Source of the DNA: Tomocerus qinae
Lineage: Eukaryota; Arthropoda; Collembola; Entomobryomorpha; Tomoceridae
Length of the DNA stretch: 64,000 bases
Direction of reading: 5' to 3'
Assembly (NCBI GenBank): GCA_020055645.1
Contig: CM034547.1
Location: 27,900,513 to 27,964,512 of the forward strand
Below are positions 12,265 through 24,400 of the stretch, in pieces. The first letter of the stretch is position 1. Each line of letters begins with the position of its first letter. The position numbers and the translations under genes are program-made. The notes below the pieces were generated by a model, which was not told the origin of the DNA, ran no database searches, and saw only the letters and a program-made list of their open reading frames with translations.

Positions 12265-13330
12265 TATATATATGTCGTAGACTGGGAGGGAAAGGTGACT
12301 GGGAGGGATATAATATCCCTCTCCGACTAGGCAGGGAGAGATAGCTCTGTACCGCTAGCGGTACCGAGCCATGAGGTTTCCGACTGGGAGGGATATGTCG
12401 TAAACGATTGATATGAATGATTCTATGTGTATAAGTGCCACAAATGTCGCAGATTTTAGGTTACTCTTATATTTATTCATTGTAATCATTATTTTCTATA
12501 ATATTCATTAATATTAAGTATATTGCACTGCACTTTTTGAATCAGTCATAATAAAATCATAAATTATTAAGTCAAGATTGACAGTCAAATAGTTAAGTAT
12601 GCTACGCTGCTATAATTTTTATTAATTGATATTTTTTCCAAAGCCAGGAGTTCAATTATCTAAATTTTTGCAAGAACGGCTACTGCCGTTGTGGCATTTA
12701 GTACCACAGTGTATATCATTCTTTTTACAGGGACATTTTTTACTTTGACAGTTACCCTTGCACTTGCAAATGTAAATGGATTGAGAGGTGTATGATGTTA
12801 CAGATCGCAATGCAGTTATGTACTTTATAGGTGCCTCCGGCCATCCAGTTGTGTCGATTTCAGCGGTCCATCGACCGACATTTACTTCACTTACCATACA
12901 TTCAATGATCCCCTTGGCACATTGTAGTTTAAGATTACCATTTTCTAGTCATTTTCTAGCAAATATCAATTAATAAAAATTATAGCAGCGTAGCATACTT
13001 AACTATTTGACTGTCAATCTTGACTTAATAATTTATGATTTTATTATGACTGATTCAAAAAGTGCAGTGCAATATACTTAATATTAATGAATATTATAGA
13101 AAATAATGATTACAATGAATAAATATAAGAGTAACCTAAAATCTGCGACATTTGTGGCACTTATACACATAGAATCATTCATATCAATCCTTTACGACAT
13201 ATCCCTCCCAGTCGAAAACCTCATGGCTCGGTACCGCTAGCGGTACAGAGCTATCTCTCCCTGCCTAGTCGGAGAGGGATATTATATCCCTCCCAGTCAC
13301 CTTTCCCTCCCAGTCTACGACATATATATG
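12265..13330. mobile_element. Foldback element carrying a CxC-domain gene fragment
   Basis: Two arms of about 370 bp are inverted copies (12265-12636 and 12961-13330), beginning TATATATGTCGTAGACTGGG. Each arm contains repeats of CTGGGAGGGATAT and the perfect palindrome GTACCGCTAGCGGTAC (12349-12364 on the left). Between the arms lie about 325 bp of unrelated sequence coding on the minus strand for a cysteine-rich protein end. No transposase is visible. The flanks are TATA-rich, so a target duplication cannot be judged. Confidence 0.85.
12652..12897 (-). CDS. Cysteine-rich CxC-type protein fragment, 81 aa, inside a foldback element
   Basis: The frame is open from a TGA just upstream of 12945 to the stop at 12652; the first ATG is at 12897. 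The C-terminal 40 residues have the spacing CKCKGNC-x4-CPC-x6-C-x3-CH..C. This resembles the CxC repeats of tesmin/TSO1-like proteins and the cysteine-rich tails of some transposon-encoded integrase or transposase proteins. The upstream part (GRWTAEIDTTGWPEAPIKY) is not recognised. An AG lies just before the frame opens, so this could be the last exon of a longer gene captured by the element. The function is unknown. It is either a fragment or a small protein of its own. Confidence 0.5.
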   Translation of the reverse strand: MVSEVNVGRWTAEIDTTGWPEAPIKYITALRSVTSYTSQSIYICKCKGNCQSKKCPCKKNDIHCGTKCHNGSSRSCKNLDN

Positions 13331-15959
13331 TATGTGATTGTGAGTAATGAGTACTAATACTAAACTAATAGGCATATTAGGCAAAATAAGTACTTAGCCT
13401 CAGCCTGCTTGCTATACAAGTTTGATTGAAATTATATTATAATGCTACAAAATCAGTCAATACCTACCTAATTGCTAATCCTCAACAGTGTAAGTAGAAC
13501 ACGTCATCATTCGGAATATTCGGCGTAACTTGCACAAGCAATAGCGTTATTGGTCATTCAATTCATTGTTTCATTGTCGCGTACCTGACAACGTGAAAAG
13601 CTAACTGTATGGATTTCATTTTAAGAAGAAATTGTCGCTGATTTTGCTTTCCTTATTTATAAATAGCGTGTTAATGCCTCCCAAGTCCCCAGTGTACGTT
13701 ATACAAAATGTAATTACTAAGTTAGTTATTGTTAATTGGTTAATTGTAAATTTTTTCATTTTTAAGGAAAACTAAAAAATATTTATTATTTCCACAGGTA
13801 ATGAAAAGAATGTGTCAGTGACCGAAATGATTTATGTGAAGATTTAGTTTGAGAGGTCAACTACGAAACTGCAACTGTGCGACAACATTATTAATAGAAT
13901 TCATATGTGCCATTGTATGTACAAAACGACAAATATCGCCAATTCAACAGTATTTTATCTATAATATGGTCAACTGACATATATGTTTTATTATAAACCG
14001 GTTATACGGAATTAATGACCGAACGTTAAGTGGAGTGAGTGGAGTGAAACTGGAATTGATTTATTACTACAAAATAAAGGTACGTCCAGTAATTCAGTTA
14101 TTACATCAAATATAAAACAATCAAACATCAACAATCAGTAACACAAGAAAATTTTATTTTGGAGCAGTTGGCAGTTATAAAAATGGGCACAATAGACTTA
14201 TGTATAGGTTTTAGGTAAATAGTATGTAATATTCATTACATACGCGGTTACTCATTTCAACAAAAATCTGCTCGGTCCATGGTGTAGATTATATAACTTA
14301 GAACATAGAAGACACATAGTTAGTACATACATGACTTAGCTAAAGGTACAAGTACAATACAAACAGTTTTATTTATTGTGATGATGATGATGATGTGATG
14401 ATTTACTGAACCTCACTTTTAGGTAAACAGGTTGAAGCTCTTCAAAAGCTAAAGACTATTGCCATTGTCTAAAGTCATTCATCTGACAGTCCTCTGTCAC
14501 GGACCTAAATACCTAATTATTATTACAATATTTAATTTACTTAAAAAACTTATAATGACAGGTCGATTTAGCGATTTTTCGATAGAGATAATATGTTTTA
14601 TAATTGGAGAAAGAATATTCATAATATTTCGTGTAGCATCAGCAACTATTTAGGCCCTGTTACAATATTTGGCCTTGGCCGGACTCCTTTAAATTAAGCT
14701 TAAAATAGTCTGGCCCTGAATCGGACTTAATGTGAACGTGGACTTTACTTTTTATCTAATTTTGGTTGACGTTTAACTGGATATTTTTCTGGTTGTTTTA
14801 CTTTAGACAAAGGTCGGCCGGGGGGCGGTAACATAAATTATAAGGGGAACTGGAGAAAAAAATTGGGGCGCCTAAAAAATGTAGTTTGCCTTTTATTGTT
14901 CCAATTTCAGGGCCGCATCCAGAAATAAATTTCCGAAAGACGAAGAAACTTTTTCATTTGCTACATTTTGTTATAATAAAATATTTAGTGCTCATAATCT
15001 TTTGAGAATGAGATTCTATACGATCTAAGTCATAAGCTTGTAGCAAACCTTAATAATATTCATAGTGCTATAATTCTATCTTCTATAGACCGGTTGGGAT
15101 TGTGACATTGCGAAACTTAGGTGTATGAGAGTTTGATGTGTATCATTTATGTAGGCAACGGCTGGCTGTAATAGTTTTTGCATATCCCAATTGAGAAGGC
15201 AGGAGTGCAGGAGCAGTAAAAGTTTTTAATAAGCAGTTAACAAAAGGGTTTGTTTTTTCCTATCATTTTATCACTACCACATCAACAATCAACACGTATC
15301 TAAACTATCAGGCATAACATCACTGTTCTCTTTTGGTTAGAGGAAGTCATCATCATCATCATGCCATGCCATGCTATGCTATGCTATACTATACATCTTT
15401 AGTCTTATAACTTATAATTATAATATTCAATATTAATAATAAGTATTTGGTCTGACCGATAAATTGCAAGTTAATGCAGTACAAAATGTAGTTTTTAATG
15501 TGTTATTATTAAGAATATACTACTAGCAAAGTATGTGCCTTCGTGTGAATAGGAAGCTCTCTGCTTACTGGTATTTTATTATATTATTATTATACTTTAT
15601 ACTCCCCTCTGTAAGACAGCTGCCCACAACAAGCTACATCAAAACAGTGCAGACTAGATGTGGACATAAATAATGTTTCATTTGACCCAAATTGATATGA
15701 GCTAAAAAAGGACACATACTACCTATACCCTCACTATTATATATTGTAGATATAACTTGTAGCAGTAGCAATAGTCTTGCTCCCACTTAGACTTCGCTAA
15801 AAGCCAAATATCAAGTCATGATTATTATCCGTTCCGTTTATATGCAAGACAGATTTTGATGTAAATAGTTATAAATTAATATTAATAATGATTAAATTAT
15901 TAAATAGTATCATCTTATGAGATCTAATCTATAATCCGATCGAGCTCCTACTTCCATTT
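13331..15959. other. Gene-free stretch with microsatellites
   Basis: No coding sequence recognised. A short GATGAT run lies near 14380 and a CATCATCAT-CCATG-CTATG run near 15345-15390. A segment at 14650-14990 has transposon-like GGCCCTG and GGCCGGGGGG motifs, but no clear ends were found. Confidence 0.4.
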
Positions 15960-17915
15960 TCACCGAAAGTGTCACCGACCCCCTCCGATTACGACCAAAA
16001 TCGCTGAGCATATGTCTAAAATAGAGTAATTAACGAAATGGACCTTCAAAATTTTTTAAAAAATAAGAGGGGGCGTGGGGGGTAAGGGGAAGCTTTTCCA
16101 TTGGGAAGAAAGATTGTGACCAAACGGTAAGTCATAAAATTCTTTAGTTTTTTTCTAAAATAGCATAGATAGGTGCTTCATCCTGGCAAGGTATAAATTT
16201 TATTCAATTCGAATATTTTGGCGCGAAAAAAAATCGGTGAACCTGAAATTAGCAATAATTCAAACATTGTGGGTTGAAAATGGCACATATCGACTAAATA
16301 TTGAATATAAAAGATGCTAGATCATCTTAAATCTCCTTTCTAAGCAAGAATAAGGTTACATGTCCAAAATTTATTAACCCCTGTCCGGGGAAGCGGGGGC
16401 GATATAAGTTTGGATATTTAATTTCTCAAAACCTATTACGCCTAAAGACTTTAAACCACCGCCAAACAACTCAGCATCATGTAATGCATCATGGCATGGT
16501 GGTGTATTGTGTGTCACCCCACCCCCTCAGGGGGGTGTAGGGGAGGCTTAAGTTTGGAAACCCAATATCTCCAAAACTATTCGACGTACGGACTTGAAAC
16601 TACCGCCAATCAACTCAGCATCATGTAATGCATCATGGCATGGTAGTATATTGTGTGTTTCCTCACCCCCTTGTGGGGGTGTAAGGGAGGCTTAAGTTTG
16701 GAAACCCAATATCTCCAAAACTATTCGACGTACGGACTTGAAACTACCGCCAATCAACTCAGCATCATGTAATGCATCATGGCATGGTGGTATATTGTGT
16801 GTCACTCCACCCCCTGAGGGGGTTTAGGAGAGGCTTAAGTTTGGAAAGCCAATATCTCCAAAACTACTCAACGTACGGACTTGAAACTACCGCCAATCCA
16901 CTCAGCATCATGTAATGCATCATGGCATGGTAGTATATTGTGTGTCACCACACCCGTAGGGGAACCCAATATCTCCAAAACTACTCAACGTACGGACTTG
17001 AAACTACCGTCCATCAACTCAGCATCATGTAATGCATCATGACATGGTAGCAGGGTAGCCCTCAGTGGGTGTGGTGACACACAATATGCTACCATGCCAC
17101 GATGCATTACATGATGTTGAGTTGATTGGCGGTAGTTTTAATTCCCTACGTTGATTAGTTTTGGAGATATTGGGTTTCCAAACTTAAGCCTCCTTACACC
17201 CCCACAAGGGGGTGAGGAAACACACAATATACTACCATGCCATGATGCATTACATGATGCTGAGTTGATTGGCGGTAGTTTCAAGTCCGTACGTCGAATA
17301 GTTTTGGAGATATTGGGTTTCCAAACTTAAGCCTCCCTACACCCCTGAGGGGGTGGGGTGACACACAATACACCACCATGCCATGATGCATTACATGATG
17401 CTGAGTTGTTTGGCGGTGGTTTAAAGTCTTTAGGCGTAATAGGTTTTGAGAAATTAAATATCCAAACTTATATCGCCCCCGCTTCCCCGGACAGGGGTTA
17501 ATAAATTTTGGACATGTAACCTTATTCTTGCTTAGAAAGGAGATTTAAGATGATCTAGCATCTTTTATATTCAATATTTAGTCGATATGTGCCATTTTCA
17601 ACCCACAATGTTTGAATTATTGCTAATTTCAGGTTCACCGATTTTTTTTCGCGCCAAAATATTCGAATTGAATAAAATTTATACCTTGCCAGGATGAAGC
17701 ACCTATCTATGCTATTTTAGAAAAAAACTAAAGAATTTTATGACTTACCGTTTGGTCACAATCTTTCTTCCCAATGGAAAAGCTTCCCCTTACCCCCCAC
17801 GCCCCCTCTTATTTTTAAAAAAATTTTGAAGGTCCATTTCGTTAATTACTCTATTTTAGACATATGCTCAGCGATTTTGGTCGTAATCGGAGGGGGTCGG
17901 TGACACTTTCGGTGA
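15960..17915. mobile_element. 2-kb foldback element with internal ~143-bp tandem repeats
   Basis: The ends are TCACCGAAAGTGTCACCGAC and its complement. The arms mirror each other for at least 500 bp from each end (GGTAAGTCATAAAATTCTTTAG region) and on into the repeats, with the axis near 17050. The arms differ in how many repeat units they keep. There is no open frame of interest and no transposase. No target duplication was found. Confidence 0.85.
16400..17050 (+). repeat. Tandem repeat, unit about 142-145 bp, about 5 copies
   Basis: The landmark CAGCATCATGTAATGCATC starts at 16472, 16617, 16760, 16902 and 17020. The last interval is shortened (118 bp). Each unit also has GGCTTAAGTTTGGAAACCC and CCAATATCTCCAAAACTA, and a CACCCCCTNNGGGGGTGTA hairpin. 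About two further units occur inverted in the right arm of the foldback element. Confidence 0.9.
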
Positions 17916-18081
17916 TAACGAATACACGGGCCCGATCCACAGTATCTCTCATGTTTCTCAATGTACGTAGTACATGTACTATTACTAATAGAACACTAAT
18001 AGAAGGCTTGTTGGTTTAGGAAGTATATTGTGAATTGTACACTATATTTAATAGCATGTACTACTAAATATTATGGAAGAA

Positions 18082-18833
18082 CCCCTAATTGTCAACAACT
18101 TTTTGTCAACCCTATTTTGTCAACAACATTTTTTACGGTTTTTTTGTCAACACCTTTTTTTCAACACCAATACTCTTTTTGTCAACACTTTATAAGGAAA
18201 TGTACTCCTTATAAATGTGGGCAGTGTACGTTATACAGTTCATGTAAGATATTGTGTTTTGTTGTTACATTCCTCTCCTAATCTTAGTTATTGCCTGGGT
18301 TGATTACCATTTTATGCATTATCAGATATTTAAATTGCTGGTAATGAATGCAACGGCGAATAGAGGATGTAAGTCTCTGACTATGAAATTTATTTGTTCC
18401 TGTCTCTTCAAGCTGTGCACTACACAATAATACATAAGGAAAAAGTGGCATCGTATTTTTCTTTATTTACTTTCGAAACGAAGATTAAAGTGACCCAAAC
18501 ACTGGCCAGAAACGGTTATATTTATAGTCTAAGAACTCAAAGACCAGAAAAAAAGTACTGGTCTTGTACAGAAAGGGATATATTATGTAGTGCAGTAGTG
18601 GTAGAAGAAAACGGAGAGTTTGCTGAAGGAGTAAAAGGTTGGGTAAACGGAAGGAATTCTTAGGCAATACAATTAGTGCAAGGAAGAAAAATCTGTTGGC
18701 AAAAAAGGAAAAGTGGTGTTGACAAAAAGGAAAAGCGTGTTGACAAAAAGTAAAAGCGTGTTGACAAAAAGGAAAAGCGTGTTGACAAAAAGTACTTTTG
18801 ATGTGTTGGGATTTTAGTGTTGACAATTAGGGG
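18082..18833. mobile_element. MULE-like element with subterminal TTTTTGTCAACA repeats
   Basis: The terminal inverted repeat is CCCCTAATTGTCAACA. Inside each end the motif TTTTTGTCAACA (or its complement TGTTGACAAAAA) is repeated about four to five times. This is the type of subterminal array that a transposase binds. The flanking 9-mers ATGGAAGAA and ATGAATCAA match at 6 of 9 positions, compatible with a decayed 9-bp duplication. The internal FLYWCH-like frame also points to a Mutator-like origin. The element is non-autonomous. Confidence 0.65.
18394..18663 (+). CDS. FLYWCH-like zinc-finger fragment, 89 aa, inside a MULE-like element
   Basis: Residues about 36-75 contain GYIYSLRTQRPEKKYWSC followed by a second Cys (ILCSA). 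This is the aromatic/YWxC/C pattern of FLYWCH zinc fingers, a DNA-binding fold common in Mutator-like transposases. The closing His pair of a complete finger is not evident, and the frame runs out before it. It lies between the inverted ends of the element and is probably the remnant of the transposase N-terminus. The similarity is by eye and moderate. Confidence 0.45.
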   Translation: MFLSLQAVHYTIIHKEKVASYFSLFTFETKIKVTQTLARNGYIYSLRTQRPEKKYWSCTERDILCSAVVVEENGEFAEGVKGWVNGRNS

Positions 18834-21354
18834 ATGAATCAATATTATATACTCCTGTTAAATTATTAATCATATCATAATCATAATACAATGGTAATCA
18901 TAATGGCGTAAGTAGCTTCTGTTGCTCTGCCTAGTTGCCATTTTTCGGAGTTTAAAAATGCTTATGTTAGTGTTGTAATTGTAACTATTTATGTAATTGT
19001 AGATGGAGAGTAGTATAAAAATTTGTTATAAAATACTATCGCTAGCAAATATATGATAGAGTTATATTATAAAATAGAGTTAGTAGAAAATGCATGTAAA
19101 CATACACATAGTCCATAATCCATAACGACATTGAGTGGTGGCAAAAGCAGAGTGTTTAGTGACCATGTATTATGTCCATGTTCATGTCTATTATTGTTTC
19201 CTTTTATTTAATACATTCAGTAGTGATAATAATGGTATATAGTCGCTAGTCGTTTGTGTACTACAGTACTACTTGCTGCATATGTACAAGAATCTATATG
19301 AAATTAAATTGTATGAATAGATAGAACACACACGATAGTTGTTACGCATGCATATGTATCATAATATTATTAGTGTTATTAGTCGTACGTAGCAGTAGAA
19401 ATGGTAAATGCAGTGCACTGCAGTGGTGTTATTACTCGCCTGTATGTACTTATATAGAATATTATTATAGCTAGATTATTACTCTCTGGTCTCTAGTAGA
19501 TTGAGATTGATATAGGTGCAGATTTATGTAAAATTTAATAAATACTCTATTAGTCTATGCCCTATGCTTACTTGTGCAGAATATAATAGTGTAGAGAACA
19601 AGTTACGATATCGTCAACAAAATAGTAGCATGGTTGAATATTAGTTATCTACAGAAAAGTTTGTGGATCTTAGGCACAGGCATAACAGCTTTCCTGTATC
19701 TGTATCACTGTATCATATCATGCAATAATATAAAAATTACGTATTGCATTCAAACTAGTACTGTACTGCACAAACAAGTATGGTCATTCTTGCTTGGGTT
19801 GCTCCGTTTATTTTTCCATTTAGCTGTACTTTTAATTATCACAAGCAAAGCAAATATTTTACAGCATTTTTATTTAGGTATGTTGAGTTGATAACATAAA
19901 TGTTCGCTAAATAATTTCAACCAAACCCAAACTATTTTTACAATCATCAATATCAATATTAATACAATAATATGGGTCTGTGTTTTTGTTCTTGTGTTGG
20001 ATAGTTTATGATATTACTGATTACCAAAGAACTTTTTCGATAATACCTTTGTGATTATTGATACTTATTGTAGAGTTTTAGATAGAGATATTAGATAAAA
20101 TACAATGAATTTACTGATATTAAGCACACTATGGTATTGCCGGTATTGGTGGTGTATAGTTTTGGGTTTATGTGATTATATTATTTACATTGTTTGGAAA
20201 GGCTTTTTTTCAGTCACTGTAATGAAATGTACTGTAGGTAATCATTTTTATCCGTTAACAGTGTTACTTCTGGTAGCTAACTACTGGTATCTGGTAACCC
20301 TCCTATTGTATGAACATCACTCGACACTCCTTATTAAGGTGTCCGTAATTGTTCAACGATTCAATGTATTATAATTATAATAATCCAAGCTGCATATTAC
20401 ATAACACATTTCATAACATGTAGTATACTACATATTCTACCTACATGATTATAATAGTGGTGTTGGTATTGAGTAGTCTGCAGAGTAGACTCAATCAAGG
20501 ATATCACTATTTATTTTATTAGAGTTGACCGGTTAAAAGTATATTTATCTAGAATAAAAGTGTGTCATGTCATGATGTCGAATTTGGTTAGCTAAATGAA
20601 AGTAATGTCATTGTGATGTCTAGAGTATGCAGTGCTACGTTAGATTTTCACGAGAACTCGAGACTTGCCTATTGGAAAGTGAGTGAGTCGGTGCACTGTG
20701 TTCTAATAGTTTCTCAAAAAGTTGTAGAATTGAGATATTAAGATTCTTAAAAGAGTCAGAATGTGTACGAAAGAATTCGAACTGTAAAGGTCCACATTAG
20801 AGTAATAGTGGATTTTAGTCAATCATTCTGCTGTTGTCAAAAGTCAAAACGTGTATGTATGTTAGTTTATTAAGTGTTCTTAAGAATTGCAAGTAGTAAA
20901 ATTGCTTTTGTACATGAGTAGTTTGGGTTAGGATTGGGAGTTATCATCAATTAAATGAATTTGATAGTTACCTACTAAAACTTGTGGTAATCAAGTAATA
21001 GTACATTCCTAGGATTTTATCTTTAAAACTGTATTTATGTACGTACACCCTTCTTTCTGCTTTGGTACGTTACGTGGATATGGAACAAGTACGATACCAT
21101 CTGGCAAAGATAATATTACTTGTAGGTAGTGAAATGATAAGTTTCTGTTAGTATTAGTCAGTCAGATGGGTAAAAGTTAAAGCAGATCGGATGTCATTAA
21201 ATATTACTTATAATATAGGACTAACTACTAACTCACAGAGTACAGAGTGGTAAGGGTAGAACGAAACTGCCTTAGTCATTGGTTTTGTAGTGTTTCAACT
21301 GAAACCATTTATTAATATCTGAAAATATCTTTATTATTATATTTCTGGTTGCAG
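18834..21354. other. AT-rich stretch upstream of the taperin-like gene
   Basis: No recognisable coding sequence. It probably includes 5' UTR exon(s), promoter or a 5' intron of the gene whose start codon is at 21424, because a 5' UTR exon begins after an acceptor at 21354. Confidence 0.4.
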
Positions 21355-21423
21355 GTGGAGAACCAACAGGAAAGGGATTGAGCGAGTCTAACACGTTTCT
21401 TACTTAGAAGCCGTGGTTTTACA
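21355..21423 (+). other. 5' UTR part of the first coding exon (taperin-like gene)
   Basis: A pyrimidine-rich tract ending TTGCAG (21349-21354) is a good splice acceptor. The 69 nt that follow lead to the ATG at 21424 with no earlier ATG, implying at least one upstream non-coding exon. Confidence 0.55.
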
Positions 21424-24400
21424 ATGGCAGATACAAGGACGACTCAACCGCCATGGGCGTTAGAGTTGCTTGCCAAAAATATGAAAGTGGCCCGAAACAT
21501 GGGGATGTGGAGTTCTACAGAATCGTATTTTGAGTCTTCAGAAGCTATCCCTGTGGGGGAAGATGTATCGTTTGAGCATGAAGGACGGGGGACTCTCCGT
21601 AATAATGCAACTAGTAAGGTTGTTGACCCAGTCGGAGTGGCATCATCAACGTTAGGAATAGCAGCTTCAATACAGAGAAGAACCGGTAAGAAGCATTGGA
21701 GCAGAAAGAGTAACGGTTTCCCCTTAAACTGCTACAAATCAACATGTATTGTGCTCACTTCTTGTACGTGTTTCTCAATAGCACTTGAGTTTCACATACC
21801 TTCTATATCTATCTACTTTATCTCTGTCTATAATGGTAACTGAAATGTATGGTAGTTTCTGTTTGCTTGCATTCCTTCATGAATACTTAACCTAACCTAC
21901 CTGTCTCTCTCTCTTCCTTGTACAATATATACCTGTTGCCTGAGAAGAGATTATTGTGGTCTGCTATTAGGTAGTAGTACAATGTAGACTAGAGTAGACA
22001 GAATGCAGAACACTGAAGACAGTCACAACTCACAGCTCTGTGCACAACTGATATAAAATATTATCCTATGTTCTTATGTTCACATCTAACAATAAGCTAA
22101 ATAGGCAAGACATAGAGAGCTGGTACGCTGGTAGCGACTATACTATACATAGTAGTTACATAGCCGTTAAGGAATAAGAATTTGACTTGGCTTAAGCTTA
22201 CTAGTGAGTGAGATTCTTCTGTTACATTTACAATTCCATTATTTTACATCCGTGCTCTGGTTGGGTCAGGAACTGTTTCTTCTCAGCTTTAGTTTGCTTG
22301 GGTTGCTAATTCAATTGAAGCCAAGCCTCAGCTCTCTCCTTGTGTAAAAGTACATTGTAATTGTATGTAATTTTATAGTCATTTATACATACTATGTGTT
22401 TTATACTTTGCTACCACTTCTAATCATCATCCTCTCATTGTCTCCCATTTCTTGGACGATTCTGAGAGACTTGAGGCTTTGTTTTGTCCTCCTATAATAT
22501 GCCTTACTCTACAATCTTCACTGGTTGCTGAAGTATGTGTGTCTCGTAGAAGTTCCTTTTGTCAGATAGAAAAGCTCTAGGAAAAGCTAACTTTATTGTT
22601 TTTTTTATTCTGCACATCTATAAGGAGTGTGGTGTGTTTTGTGTGACCCTCTACTTTCTGGTATAATGCTCCTGTGCTCTGAATTCTGCCTGTGTGTGCT
22701 ATTAAAACTTGACATGTATGTATTGTTGTGATTGCAATTGTGAGCTAGGCATCCTTTGAATTGAAATTCTTGTATCAATTTATTCATAGTGTAAGTTGTT
22801 GGATTGTAGGAAAGTAACTTTAGTTGGATTTTGTCTTGTGCGGGGGTGAATGTGAGTTATAATTTTGCTGTGCTGCAGTGTTCTACGCTCTGTGATTGCC
22901 GGAAATAACTTCTTATCACTTGTTGCTCGCCAAAGAAACAGTTTCTGCAGTTTATTAGGATTTTATCTAAGCAGTACCTTCTTAGTAGTAATAACCATAA
23001 GTTTTAATAACATACAATTTGTAGGAAGACGTAAATAAATAAGTAGAGCTTTCCTAGTGCCCTAAGTGTACGGTGGTTTAGTTCTGTTCTCTCTCCTAAA
23101 TGTGATTGGTGTGCCTTGCCTCTTTATTTGTTTAGTGACCCGTTTGGAAGTTGATTTTGATTAAAAATCCTGAGCACATATGTATTATATTATGTTAATA
23201 GAGAAGTCGACACCGATACGGGAGGATGGCGTGGAAAACAACCGGAAGGAACTGAGGGATAAGATGAGTGGGGAAGAAAGCATCTTAGAGTATGGGCCAG
23301 GTATTGTGCGGAAATTAAGGTCAAGATATCAAAGCCTTGCTCTACGACAGAACAATGTACGACCTAGTTTACGCCGCTCAGCGAGCCTAGAGAATTGTCT
23401 TGATTCTGTCGGTGCTTCCGCTGAAGCGTTAGAACTTGTAGGTCTTGAGGTTGACTCCCCAAGTCCTATGCCTGTAAATGAAAATGAGCAGAAAAGTTTT
23501 AAGAGCAGCATGACTTTGAGTATGAGGTCAGATTGTGTCCCTGTGTCTCGGGGACGAGCGCCTGGAACAGAGAACAGTAATGTTAATCGGAGGGATCGAA
23601 TGCGACGTGCTCGTTCTGTGGATGCATTACATCGAACTCGACACGAAGAGGAAATATTGGAGAAATTCAAGACTGTGGTGTTACCTAAAGAGGAAATCGT
23701 CATTATCGAAGTGTCGAAACCACGAGCTAATCTTAGTAACTTAAGCCCAGATGATAAGGCAGTGAAGGGAAATTCGCAACAAGTATTTATGCCACCAGCA
23801 ACGTCAAACTTCAACTTGACTCTAAGCCCAATAGATTATTACAGCCAGCAACAGTATAATCAGTTACAGAGAGCTCGTAGTTTAACATCCCCAGAGCATG
23901 AGCTCCCTCCGCCAAATATTGTTTGTGAAACGGCACGAATTTTTGAAAAGAATCAAGAAAACATTCCCGCAAATAAAAAAGTTGGTCATGCTCTGAGATT
24001 GAGCAAGTCTAGCAGTGTTAGCAGCTTTGGCTCGCCCTCGCCCCCACCAACACCTTCTCCAACGAGTGCGCCTTTTAATCTAAGAAACAATCACGTCATG
24101 GCTCAAGGGTCACCATCAATGCAACATTTAGTCAAAGAAAAAGAGAAAAGTCCAAGTCCCTCATTCCCCATTTCTAAGGGGAATGCAAATGTGAGTGCTA
24201 ACTCCATCAATAGCACACAAAGCAATGTGAATAAATCTTCTGGCAACCATATTCTTGGATCGAAACAAGTTGGAGTGATTAGGCCCATTCCTTCGTCGAC
24301 GTTGAATGGCGAGAGAGGGCCGTCACCCGTTCTTATTTCACCCATAAACGTTCCAAATAAAACATTACAATTTTCGAAGAAACCACCGTTAAGTCCGAAA

